Made by a program: the position numbers and the translations under genes
Notes under the pieces: model-generated
Seen by the model: only the letters and a program-made list of their open reading frames with translations
The model's database searches: none
What the model was told of the DNA's origin: nothing
Assembly (NCBI GenBank): GCA_028718045.1
Contig: JAQUMQ010000039.1
Coordinates: forward strand, 1-9,674
Length of the DNA: 9,674 nucleotides
Reading direction: 5' to 3'
From: Actinomycetota bacterium
GTDB lineage: Bacteria; Actinomycetota; Humimicrobiia; Humimicrobiales; Humimicrobiaceae
In this document: piece after piece, positions 1-7,123 of the stretch
Numbering within the stretch: the first letter of the stretch is position 1
How the letters are laid out: every line of letters begins with the position of its first letter

Positions 1-1
1 A

Positions 2-802
2 AGGCAGATTTTGATTGACCAAGCAAGAAAAATAAGTGGTGCCAAGTTGATTTTTGCTGTCGATGCTGACGAAATACTCACACCTCATATATTGGCGGAA
101 GGAGAACTGGAGCAATTTTGCGAAAGTGTTCCGGGAACGGTTTTTATGGCAAATTTTGTGAACATTTGCCCGGACATGACTCATTATTGGAATGGTCCGA
201 ACATGATCCCGCTTGCTTTTTTTGATGACGGCAGTCCGTACATAGCCGAAAAGATCCATACATACCGCAATATTTGTCCCAAGAATTCTTTAAAAATAAA
301 CTTAAAAAATGTTAAAATCATGCATTACCAGTTTACCGACTGGAAAAGAATGATAAGCAAACATAATTGGTATCAATGCTGGGAAAGGATAAACAGACCT
401 CAAAGCGCTATTTCGATATACAGGAATTATCATCATATGTACTCCGTTAAAAAGTGCGATATGCATAAAATACCGGAAGAATGGTTTGAAAATTATCGCA
501 GGTATGGCATTGATATAAAAACGGTTATCAAGAATGATTTTTATTATTGGGATAAAAAAGTTATAAAATATTTTGACGAATATGGCACAAATTTTTTTTC
601 CAAAGAAGCAATATGGGATTTCGACTGGAAAGAAATTGCAAAGAATTGGAATTATTCCGAAAAACAGTCTGATGAATTTCGTGATCCGAGAAGCATATTT
701 CAGAAAATGGTTCACTTCTGGCTGAAAAAAACACAGCTAAACCATCTTTCTTTTCCTGTTAAGTTGGTTGATAAAATTTTAATGAATATTTTCAGGTTTT
801 AA
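2..802 (+). CDS. Family-2-type glycosyltransferase, 5'-truncated by the window edge
   Basis: Probably a cytosolic inverting sugar transferase of a surface-glycan pathway; donor and acceptor cannot be read from the sequence. The frame is open to the window start, so the 266 visible residues are the C-terminal part. A TTG at 11 could serve as a start, but it would remove the nucleotide-binding N-terminus a GT-A enzyme needs, so I treat the gene as cut by the edge. Visible residues 15-26 end in VDADEIL, the hydrophobic strand plus DxD/E metal-binding motif of GT2 enzymes. A later MHYQFTDWKR...KHNWYQCWE stretch (near residues 101-124) resembles the H-(x)n-K-x-x-WY-x-x-E region that follows the catalytic core in this group. 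The last ~100 residues are rich in aromatic and basic residues, with no clear membrane segment. It is followed by a 117-base gap and more glycosyltransferases in the same direction. The family call is fairly firm; the specificity is unknown. Confidence 0.72.
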   Translation, partial: RQILIDQARKISGAKLIFAVDADEILTPHILAEGELEQFCESVPGTVFMANFVNICPDMTHYWNGPNMIPLAFFDDGSPYIAEKIHTYRNICPKNSLKINLKNVKIMHYQFTDWKRMISKHNWYQCWERINRPQSAISIYRNYHHMYSVKKCDMHKIPEEWFENYRRYGIDIKTVIKNDFYYWDKKVIKYFDEYGTNFFSKEAIWDFDWKEIAKNWNYSEKQSDEFRDPRSIFQKMVHFWLKKTQLNHLSFPVKLVDKILMNIFRF

Positions 803-862
803 TGTTTTAATATAGGTTTTTTGTTTATCATAAAAGATAATTTCATAAGGAATAATTTATTG

Positions 863-891
863 TTGACAAGATAATTTATTTTTAATAAGCA
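863..891 (+). promoter_or_regulatory. Possible sigma-70-like promoter before the 920 gene
   Basis: A perfect TTGACA (-35 consensus) lies at 863-868. The best-spaced -10 hexamer, 17 bases downstream, is only TAAGCA (886-891), although the AT-rich TTTAATA at 881-887 overlaps it. The -35 sits inside ATTGTTGACAA (859-869), which recurs almost unchanged in the gap before the gene at 4431. It would start a transcript for the 920 and 1696 genes. The weak -10 keeps confidence low. Confidence 0.3.
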
Positions 892-919
892 TCGCAATGA
901 AAAGGAAATTTTACCGGAC

Positions 920-1699
920 ATGGATTATAAGCTTGATATAATTACAATTACAAAAGATGATTTAAAAGGTTTTACGTTAAATATCGAAAGCACGAGGTTG
1001 CTTAGGGAGAAGTTTGGCATAAGTCAAATAGTAGTGGATTCAAGCAAAACCGAGATCGGTAACGAAGTTCGCAAATTATCGCTTTCGGAACAAAATGTCA
1101 AATATTTCCGGCAGGAGCCAAAAGGTATTTCTTGTGCGTTTAATTATGGCATTGCTGTTTCCGATGCCGATTGGCTTTGGTTTTTAAATGGCGGTGATTG
1201 CGTCGATAAGAATCTGGATTGCGAACTGTTTGTGAGATTTTTGGCAGGCAGCAGCGCAGATGCTGTGATTTTTGAAACCAAAGATATGAAGTCCGGAATG
1301 ATTTTGGAAAAAAAACCTCCCATGTGGGGTTTGTGGCCTCCCTTGTTAAGCTGGATTCCTCATCCTTCCACGATAGTCAAAAAAAAGCTGTTTGAAAAAT
1401 ACGGCAATTTTAGCGAAAGCTATGTTATTGCGATGGATTATGAAATCTGGCTGAGATTTTTTTCTCAAAATGTCAATGTTGACTTGGTGTCATTTACCAT
1501 AGCATCTTTTAACAGAGAAGGAATCGCCTATCAGCTTAACAAAAAGACTAGATCGGAAGTAGCAAAAATTATAAGAAAGTATTTCTGGACCATCATCAAA
1601 AAGGAGTTTTTTGGCTTAAAGATTATTTTGAAGTCGCTTATAATAAATTTGCCTTTCGTAAATTACAAAAAAGATATGAATAAAGATATAAACAAATGA
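920..1699 (+). CDS. Glycosyltransferase family 2, WcaE-like
   Basis: A 259-residue GT-A fold transferase, expected to act on the cytoplasmic face of the membrane and add one sugar to a lipid-linked glycan intermediate. The first beta strand (LDIITITKDD, residues 5-14) starts right after the ATG, and no other usual start codon lies in frame before the upstream stop at 872, so this start is well supported. EPKGISCAFNYGI (66-78) is the donor-pocket segment. FLNGGD (88-93) stands where this family usually has FLNSGD, its metal-binding site. IPHPSTIVKK (146-155) and IAMDYEIWLRF (170-180) match the conserved C-terminal half with its acidic catalytic-base region. The C-terminus is basic and aromatic, suggesting peripheral membrane contact. 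AAAGGA at 901-906 is the likely ribosome site, with a rather long 13-base gap to the ATG. The stop overlaps the next start as ATGA. Family confident; sugar specificity unknown. Confidence 0.85.
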   Translation: MDYKLDIITITKDDLKGFTLNIESTRLLREKFGISQIVVDSSKTEIGNEVRKLSLSEQNVKYFRQEPKGISCAFNYGIAVSDADWLWFLNGGDCVDKNLDCELFVRFLAGSSADAVIFETKDMKSGMILEKKPPMWGLWPPLLSWIPHPSTIVKKKLFEKYGNFSESYVIAMDYEIWLRFFSQNVNVDLVSFTIASFNREGIAYQLNKKTRSEVAKIIRKYFWTIIKKEFFGLKIILKSLIINLPFVNYKKDMNKDINK

Positions 1700-2946
1700 A
1701 AATATTATTTGTAATGATGTCCGACAGCATCCATTCCGCAAGGTGGATCAACAATATTATTAATGAAGATTGGGAGATCCATATATTTCCTACCGAAAAC
1801 TTTGTGGGATTAAATCCGTTGCTGAAAGGCAAGAATGTTAAATTTCATAGATCCAAGCTTGCTCAATATTTGATAAACAAACATAAATCGAAAAAAACAA
1901 CGGTAACCAAATTTTCACAGAACTCTCCGATTTCGAAGGATGTTCCCAACCCCGTTTTGTTAAGGGCTATTTTTAAAAAACTCTTTCCGAAATACAGGAT
2001 AAAAAAATTAAGCAATGTTATAAGTAAAATAAAGCCTGACATCATACACTCGCTTCACATACAAGAAGCAGGATATTTGACTCTTAAAGCAAAAGAAGTG
2101 TTGGAGAAAAAAGGAGTGAAATTTCCAAAGTGGATAGTGACAAATTACGGCAGCGAGATAGATTTATTCGGAAATATCGATTATAACAAGAACAGGATAA
2201 GAAAAGTTCTTGAAAGCTGCGATTATTATTCGTCGGAATGCAAAAGAGACTTGCAATATGCCAGTGATTTTGGATTTAAGGGAAAATTTTTATCGGTGAT
2301 CCCAAACTCAGGAGGGATTGATTTTAAGAAGATTGACTTACTTAAATCCGGCATCAAACCTTCTAAAAGAGAGAATATAATGGTGAAAGGATATCAGGGG
2401 TGGGCAGGAAGAGCGCTTGTTGCATTAAGGGCTATCGAAAGATGCATGGATATCGTTAAAAATTATAAAATCATCTTATACAGCGTTGACTCCAATGAGG
2501 TTATGATAAAGGCAGAACTGATGGAAAAGAAGTATGGAATTTCGATAAAGATTGCCGGGAATGAGGCAAGCCATGAAGACATACTGAAATATCACAGCTT
2601 ATCAAGGATTTCGATAGGATTATCGATAACTGATGCCATAAGCACGTCTTTGATCGAGGCGATGTCTATGGGTTCTTTCCCGATTCAGTCGAACACTTCG
2701 TGTGCGGAAGAATGGGCGGTTGACGGGAAAAATTTTATATATGTTCCTGCGGAAGATCCCGAAATCGTCGAGAGCGCAATAAGAAGAGCTTTAACTGATG
2801 ATAACCTTGTGGATAAAGCCGAAGAATTAAATTATGATCTTTTGCTTGATTTATTCGAAGAATCAAAAATAAGAGAGAAAATAGTGATTCAATACCGGAA
2901 AATATTTAATGATTTGGTCAAGGAAAACAAAAAAATTAAAGACTGA
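1696..2946 (+). CDS. GT4-like retaining glycosyltransferase (GT-B fold)
   Basis: A 416-residue GT-B enzyme that would transfer a sugar from an NDP-sugar to a growing lipid-linked oligosaccharide. The N-terminal Rossmann half begins MKILFVMMSDSIHSARWIN (1-19) and includes DIIHSLHIQEAGY (115-127) and TNYGSEIDLFG (149-159), matching the NxGSDxxLFG block common in O-antigen transferases. CDYYSSECKRD (175-185) and IPNSGGIDF (202-210) complete this half. The C-terminal donor-binding half contains VKGYQGWAGRALVALRA (230-246), a strong family signature, then IAGNEASHEDILKYH (286-300). The E-x7-E phosphate/ribose motif appears as D313-x7-E321 within DAISTSLIEAMSMG (313-326). The start overlaps the previous stop as ATGA. 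Upstream bases are A-rich with no convincing Shine-Dalgarno, so translation probably depends on the 920 gene (inference). Family confident; substrate unknown. Confidence 0.88.
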   Translation: MKILFVMMSDSIHSARWINNIINEDWEIHIFPTENFVGLNPLLKGKNVKFHRSKLAQYLINKHKSKKTTVTKFSQNSPISKDVPNPVLLRAIFKKLFPKYRIKKLSNVISKIKPDIIHSLHIQEAGYLTLKAKEVLEKKGVKFPKWIVTNYGSEIDLFGNIDYNKNRIRKVLESCDYYSSECKRDLQYASDFGFKGKFLSVIPNSGGIDFKKIDLLKSGIKPSKRENIMVKGYQGWAGRALVALRAIERCMDIVKNYKIILYSVDSNEVMIKAELMEKKYGISIKIAGNEASHEDILKYHSLSRISIGLSITDAISTSLIEAMSMGSFPIQSNTSCAEEWAVDGKNFIYVPAEDPEIVESAIRRALTDDNLVDKAEELNYDLLLDLFEESKIREKIVIQYRKIFNDLVKENKKIKD

Positions 2947-3014
2947 CACTTTTTGTAAGGATTTTATCTGTCTTTTTTTGTAATATTAAAAATTATATGA
3001 AATAATATCGAAAT

Positions 3015-3042
3015 TTATTTAAGTATCAAAAATTATTTAAGT
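3015..3042. repeat. Pair of 10-base direct repeats before the dehydrogenase gene
   Basis: TTATTTAAGT occurs at 3015-3024 and again at 3033-3042, 18 bases apart start to start, about 30-57 bases upstream of the ATG at 3072. It could be an operator-like site, but the surrounding gap (2947-3071) is very AT-rich and short repeats of this kind arise easily by chance. No clear promoter was seen in the gap; the best candidate pairing (TTGTAA at 2978-2983 with AATAAT at 3001-3006) is poor. Confidence 0.25.
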
Positions 3043-3071
3043 GCACCTTCATAGACGGGAGATATAAAGAA

Positions 3072-4319
3072 ATGAAAACTATCTGCATATTGGGAATGGG
3101 TTATATCGGTCTTCCTACTGCTTGTATGATGGCTAACAATGGTTATGAAGTTGTGGGTATCGATGTCAATGACGGGATTGTCAGCAGTCTTAGCTCAGGG
3201 AAGCTTCATATAGAAGAGCCGGAACTTGAAAAAGTTTTTCTTAAAGCATTCAAAGAGGGCAAGCTGAAAGTTTCAAGGCACGTTAAAAAAAGCGACGTAT
3301 ATATTATTGCAGTTCCGACACCTTTAGGAAAGGACAATAAGGCAGATTTAAGCTATGTAATAAGTGCTGCCGAGATGATAAAGGATTTCGTTTCAAAAGA
3401 AAATCTTGTCATTCTCGAGTCGACTTCACCTCCGGGAACCACAAGGAATATAGTCGGAAGCATCATAGAAAAAAACACCAAACTGGTTGCCGGAACCGAT
3501 TTTAATCTTGCGTTCTGTCCGGAAAGAGTATTGCCAGGCAAAATAATATATGAACTTGTCAATAATAACAGAGTGATAGGCGGGATAAACGAGAAATCTG
3601 CCGAGCTTGCGAAAGATGTGTATAAGAGTTTTGTGAAAGGCAATATTTATACGACTACTCTTGAAACTTCGGAATTCGTAAAGCTTGCTGAAAATACATA
3701 CAGAGATATAAATATTGCGTTTGCAAATGAACTCGCAGATATTTGCGGTGAATATGATATAAATATCTGGGATGTAGTTAAGTTTGCAAATATGCATCCG
3801 CGCGTCAATATACTAAATCCCGGTCCCGGAGTCGGAGGGCATTGCATAGCGATAGATCCATGGTTTATCATCGAAAATATCAAGAAAAAAGATACATTGA
3901 TTGAAAAGTGCAGGGGCATAAACAATTCAAGGCCGTTTATTATCTCCGATAAAGCGGCAATGATCGTAAATGGCATCAAGGATCCCAAAATTGCGGTTTT
4001 CGGAATATCCTACAAGGAAAATGTAGGTGATACCAGAGAAAGCCCTGCTCTGGCGATCATAAACGAGCTTTTGAAAAAAGGATTCGAAGTTTCCGTTCAT
4101 GATCCTATTGTCACAAATTACAATGGTAAGTTAAGCAGTCTCGAGGATTCTTTAAATGGCGCCGATTTGCTTTTGCTTTTTGCGGCACATGATGTTTTTA
4201 AAAAGACAAGCTTGGATTTTATAGCGCAAAAAATGAGAAATAAAAATATCTTTGATACAAGAAATTTTTATGATCGGAACGAGGTCGAAAAAGCTAAAAT
4301 AAGATATTACAGGATTTAA
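3072..4319 (+). CDS. wecC: UDP-N-acetyl-D-mannosamine dehydrogenase (WecC-type)
   Basis: Cytosolic NAD-dependent UDP-sugar 6-dehydrogenase that oxidises a UDP-N-acetylhexosamine twice at C6 to the uronic acid, most likely UDP-ManNAc to UDP-ManNAcA. At 415 residues it matches the usual length of about 420. The N-terminal Rossmann motif is GMGYIGLP (8-15), with D31 after the second strand as NAD-ribose ligand. ESTSPPGTT (116-124) and FCPERVLPG (148-156) are family blocks. The middle domain has KLAEN (204-208) and RDINIAFANEL (211-221). The substrate loop NMHPRVNILNPGPGVGGHC (240-258) carries the catalytic Cys258 and continues IAIDPW; this fits UDP-ManNAc dehydrogenases and differs from the GxGFGGxC of UDP-glucose dehydrogenases. 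The C-terminal domain includes FGISYKENVGDTRESPA (310-326). GGGAGA at 3057-3062 gives a good ribosome site. No 2-epimerase (WecB) partner lies in the window. UDP-GlcNAc-type dehydrogenase is the main alternative. Confidence 0.9.
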   Translation: MKTICILGMGYIGLPTACMMANNGYEVVGIDVNDGIVSSLSSGKLHIEEPELEKVFLKAFKEGKLKVSRHVKKSDVYIIAVPTPLGKDNKADLSYVISAAEMIKDFVSKENLVILESTSPPGTTRNIVGSIIEKNTKLVAGTDFNLAFCPERVLPGKIIYELVNNNRVIGGINEKSAELAKDVYKSFVKGNIYTTTLETSEFVKLAENTYRDINIAFANELADICGEYDINIWDVVKFANMHPRVNILNPGPGVGGHCIAIDPWFIIENIKKKDTLIEKCRGINNSRPFIISDKAAMIVNGIKDPKIAVFGISYKENVGDTRESPALAIINELLKKGFEVSVHDPIVTNYNGKLSSLEDSLNGADLLLLFAAHDVFKKTSLDFIAQKMRNKNIFDTRNFYDRNEVEKAKIRYYRI

Positions 4320-4364
4320 AGCAAGGCGGCATTTGATTTATTTAACAAAAATTTATTTGCATTG

Positions 4365-4394
4365 TTGATAAATTAAGCTGGCATTTAATATAAA
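4365..4394 (+). promoter_or_regulatory. Sigma-70-like promoter before the amidotransferase gene
   Basis: TTGATA (4365-4370) is followed after 18 bases by TATAAA (4389-4394), 36 bases before the ATG at 4431. The -35 lies inside ATTGTTGATAA (4361-4371), matching 10 of 11 bases with the element at 859-869. The 111-base gap separates the dehydrogenase gene from the amidotransferase gene, so the genes from 4431 onward may have their own transcription start. No convincing terminator precedes it. An archaeal TATA box could also read the TTTAATATAAATAT tract, but the -35 match favours a bacterial promoter. Confidence 0.45.
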
Positions 4395-4430
4395 TATCTA
4401 TTGTAAACGCAAAACTCAAAGGACTTTTAA

Positions 4431-6338
4431 ATGTGTGGTATCGTTGGCGTATATAACTTTTTAAAATCGGAGCAAATAAACGAAAACCTGCTTGTCAAGA
4501 TGCGTGACATAATGGCTCATAGAGGTCCCGATGATTATGGCTTGTGGATTTCTGCCGATGGTTTTACCGGTCTTGGACATAGAAGGCTGTCCATAATAGA
4601 TACATCAAAATCTGCATCCCAACCAATGTCAAACGAAGATCTTACGCAATGGATCGTTTTTAACGGAGCCATATACAATCATCCTGAGATAAGAACCGAA
4701 CTTGAAAAGTCCGGTCATAAGTTCAAAACGGATCATAGCGATACCGAAGTTATATTGCATGCTTTTGAAGAATGGGGAATTGACTGCGTTTATAAATTCA
4801 GAGGCATGTTTGCGTTTGCGATATGGGATGACGTAAAAAAAGAGTTGTGGATTGCAAGGGACAGAATAGGCATAAAACCTGTTTATTACACCGTGAACAA
4901 TGGCAGATTCATTTTTGCTTCGGAAATCAAGGCAATTCTTGAGGACCCTTCCATAAAAAGGGAAGTGAATATGGAAGGTTTTTATCATTTTCTTTCGTTT
5001 TTGACTGTGCCTGCTCCAAATACGATGTTTAAAGGAATATATAAGCTTACCTCGGGGTGCTATTTAAAGATTTCGGGAAACGGCAACATCAACGTAAACA
5101 GATATTGGGATGTTTTTGATAATGCCGAACCCCTTATAGGTGTTTCGGAAGATGAGATAGCAAGCAGGCTTCTGGAGGAATTAAGAGTAGCCGTGAAGTA
5201 CAGAAAAGTAAGCGATGTTCCGGTCGGAATATTTTTGTCAGGCGGAATAGATTCAAGCACAAATGCTGCTTTGTTTTCGGAAGGCCTTAAAGAAAGAGTA
5301 AAGACTTTTACGATTGGATACGAAGGCGAAAACAAGACTTATGCAAATGAATTTGATTACGCAAAGCTTATGGCTGAAAAAATCAATGCAAAACATCACA
5401 CGAAAATTTTAAACATGGATGATTTCATGCATTTTCTTAAAACATTGATTTTCCACCAGGATGAACCGATAGCGGATTTTGTTTGCTATCCCGTATATGC
5501 TGTATCAAAGCTTGCAAGGGATAACGGAGTAATCGTATGCCAGGTCGGTGAAGGAAGCGATGAACTTTTTATGGGTTACCCATCGTGGGCGGTTATGTTG
5601 AAGCTGGCAACGATCAGTGACAGGTTTAGAATTAATTTCATAAAAAAATCCGGGCTTTTTGCGCTGGAGCTTGGAGGAAAGAAATATAAGTCGTATTATG
5701 AGTGGCTGAAAAGGGCAACAGAAAAAAAGCCTATCTTTTGGGGCGGCATAGAAGCTTTTTTTGATAACGGCAAGAAAGCATTATTATCTGATAGGTTTAA
5801 AAAGGATTTCAAAAATTATAGTTCCTATGAAGCCATAAAACCAATACATGACAGATTTATGGAAAAGTCATGGGAAAAAACACCGTTGGCATGGATGAGT
5901 TACCTGGATTTGAATTTAAGGTTGCCGGAACTTCTGCTGATGAGAGTGGATAAAATGAGCATGGCAGTGTCTCTCGAAACAAGGGTACCGTTTTTGGATC
6001 ATAAATTCGTGGAACTTGCAATGTCCGTGCCACAGTCCGTTAAAGCGAAAAATTATGAATTGAAACATATATTTAAAAAAGCGGTAAGAGGGATCATTCC
6101 CGACGAACTTATCGATAGGAAGAAGCAAGGCTTCGGAGTTCCGATATACGAGTGGTTCTTTAAAGAGCTGGGAGAGTTTGCCAGCAGGAAACTTCTGAAG
6201 TTTGCGGATGATACCGGTTATTTCGATGGCAAATACCTAGACATGCTGCTAAAAAAGACTGGAGCGCATAAACATAATGCCAACAATGTATGGTATTTAT
6301 TAAATTTTGCCCTTTGGCATGAGGAATGGATAGGATGA
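4431..6338 (+). CDS. asnB: Glutamine-dependent asparagine-synthetase-type amidotransferase
   Basis: A 635-residue cytosolic enzyme: an N-terminal class II glutaminase releases ammonia from glutamine, and a C-terminal ATP-pyrophosphatase domain activates a carboxylate as acyl-AMP and amidates it. MCGIVGVYN gives the catalytic Cys2 after Met removal. HRGPDDYG (30-37), GHRRLSIID (49-57) and HSDTEVIL (102-109) are glutamine-pocket blocks. The PPi loop is FLSGGIDSS (268-276). VGEGSDELFMGY (372-383) and RVDKMSMAVSLETRVPFLDH (505-524) are synthetase motifs. Two positions depart from canonical AsnB: FNGAIYN (77-83) has Ala80 in place of the glutamine-binding Glu, and VGEG has Val372 in place of Ser. 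AAAGGA at 4418-4423 sits 7 bases before the ATG. In polysaccharide loci such proteins (WbpS is the known example) amidate uronic acids, which fits the adjacent dehydrogenase. Asparagine synthesis remains possible; the symbol marks the family, not a proven reaction. Confidence 0.88.
   Translation: MCGIVGVYNFLKSEQINENLLVKMRDIMAHRGPDDYGLWISADGFTGLGHRRLSIIDTSKSASQPMSNEDLTQWIVFNGAIYNHPEIRTELEKSGHKFKTDHSDTEVILHAFEEWGIDCVYKFRGMFAFAIWDDVKKELWIARDRIGIKPVYYTVNNGRFIFASEIKAILEDPSIKREVNMEGFYHFLSFLTVPAPNTMFKGIYKLTSGCYLKISGNGNINVNRYWDVFDNAEPLIGVSEDEIASRLLEELRVAVKYRKVSDVPVGIFLSGGIDSSTNAALFSEGLKERVKTFTIGYEGENKTYANEFDYAKLMAEKINAKHHTKILNMDDFMHFLKTLIFHQDEPIADFVCYPVYAVSKLARDNGVIVCQVGEGSDELFMGYPSWAVMLKLATISDRFRINFIKKSGLFALELGGKKYKSYYEWLKRATEKKPIFWGGIEAFFDNGKKALLSDRFKKDFKNYSSYEAIKPIHDRFMEKSWEKTPLAWMSYLDLNLRLPELLLMRVDKMSMAVSLETRVPFLDHKFVELAMSVPQSVKAKNYELKHIFKKAVRGIIPDELIDRKKQGFGVPIYEWFFKELGEFASRKLLKFADDTGYFDGKYLDMLLKKTGAHKHNANNVWYLLNFALWHEEWIG
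6321..6325 (+). promoter_or_regulatory. Ribosome binding site that decides the start of the next gene
   Basis: GAGGA at 6321-6325 touches the ATG at 6326 with no spacer, but lies 9 bases before the ATG at 6335. The second ATG also overlaps the amidotransferase stop as ATGA, the same arrangement as at 1696. Both points favour 6335 over 6326 as the true start. Confidence 0.6.
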
Positions 6339-7123
6339 AAAATATAGTAGTTATTCTGCCAACATATAATGAACATGAAAATATCGGAGAAATGATCGAG
6401 GTGCTTGAAAATGATATTTTCCCAAAAATTGATAATTACAGTATGTTTATTTTAGTTGTCGATGACAATTCTCCGGATGGGACCAAAGACATTGTTTATG
6501 ACAAGATGAAAAATTATAAAAACCTGGAAATATCTATTGGAGAAAAACAAGGATTAGGTTCAGCATTTAATAGAGGCATAGACTATGCAATAGAAAAAAT
6601 GAATGCAGATGCCATTATAAAGATGGATGCAGACTTTCAGCATAATCCTGAATATATATTTGATTTAATAAAAAAGTATGATGAAGGTTACTTTTATGTA
6701 ATTGGCACTCGTTTTTCTAATGGCGGCAAGTTTCCTAAGGAATTGGGATTATATAGAAGGGTACTTTCAAAATATGGAGGCCTTTTTACAAGAATAATTT
6801 TATTTTTTCCACATATAAATATTATTACTGATGCGAGTTCAGGATTAAAACTGGTAGATGTTGAAAATGTTTTAAAAAAGGTTGACTTTCATATAATATC
6901 TTCCGGATTTTATTATACAACCCAGCTTCTTTATCAAGCGATGACGATTGGAATTAAGGTAGCAGAGATACCGATAGATTTTGGCATCAGGAAATACGGA
7001 AAAACCAAAATGCCTTTCAGTAATGCTCCTAAAACATTAAAAGCAATGATCAGATTAAGGGTGAGCAGGGATAAGCTTAAAAAAAGGTTAGAAGGATTAA
7101 ATAAGGAAACGCAGCATGCTTGA
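6335..7123 (+). CDS. Polyprenyl-phosphate hexose synthase, DPM1-like GT2
   Basis: A GT-A transferase that would move a hexose (classically mannose from GDP-mannose) onto a polyprenyl or dolichyl phosphate at the inner membrane face, making the donor for exterior transferases. With the 6335 start it has 262 residues, the size of soluble, single-domain DPM1 proteins; no C-terminal GtrA-like membrane segments are present. VVILPTYNEHENIGE (5-19) is the first strand and nucleotide site. VVDDNSPDGT (41-50) is diagnostic of DPM synthases, and MDADFQHNPE (97-106) supplies the DxD metal site. DASSGLKLVD (166-175) and the IRKYGKTKM tail segment (218-226) match the acceptor-side region. It overlaps the amidotransferase stop by ATGA and the next gene by 8 bases, so the three are probably co-translated. 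Base composition is poorer in G+C than the two genes before it. Glucose or another sugar instead of mannose is possible. Confidence 0.86.
   Translation: MKNIVVILPTYNEHENIGEMIEVLENDIFPKIDNYSMFILVVDDNSPDGTKDIVYDKMKNYKNLEISIGEKQGLGSAFNRGIDYAIEKMNADAIIKMDADFQHNPEYIFDLIKKYDEGYFYVIGTRFSNGGKFPKELGLYRRVLSKYGGLFTRIILFFPHINIITDASSGLKLVDVENVLKKVDFHIISSGFYYTTQLLYQAMTIGIKVAEIPIDFGIRKYGKTKMPFSNAPKTLKAMIRLRVSRDKLKKRLEGLNKETQHA

Noticed and set aside
302..715. Long minus-strand reading frame opposite the first gene, and similar ones opposite the dehydrogenase gene (3353-3988)
   Set aside because: They lie wholly opposite genes with clear family motifs, have no recognisable protein features, and are explained by the base composition of the coding strand.
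825..840. Inverted repeat TTATC/GATAA after the first gene, as a terminator
   Set aside because: The stem is only 5 bp, all but one pair A-T, and is not followed by a T run.
897..941. A 14-codon upstream reading frame (starting MKRKFY) overlapping the start of the 920 gene
   Set aside because: It has no clear ribosome site of its own, no composition or repeat pattern of a leader peptide, and short frames of this size are expected by chance.
2940..2979. AGAC/GTCT pairing followed by seven T residues after the GT4-like gene, as a terminator
   Set aside because: The stem is 4 bp with a loop of 26 bases, far too weak for an intrinsic terminator despite the T run.
6326..6334. ATG at 6326 as the start of the DPM1-like gene
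   Set aside because: The GAGGA site would have no spacer to it, while the ATG at 6335 has 9 bases and overlaps the previous stop as ATGA; the extra residues MDR are not part of the conserved first strand.
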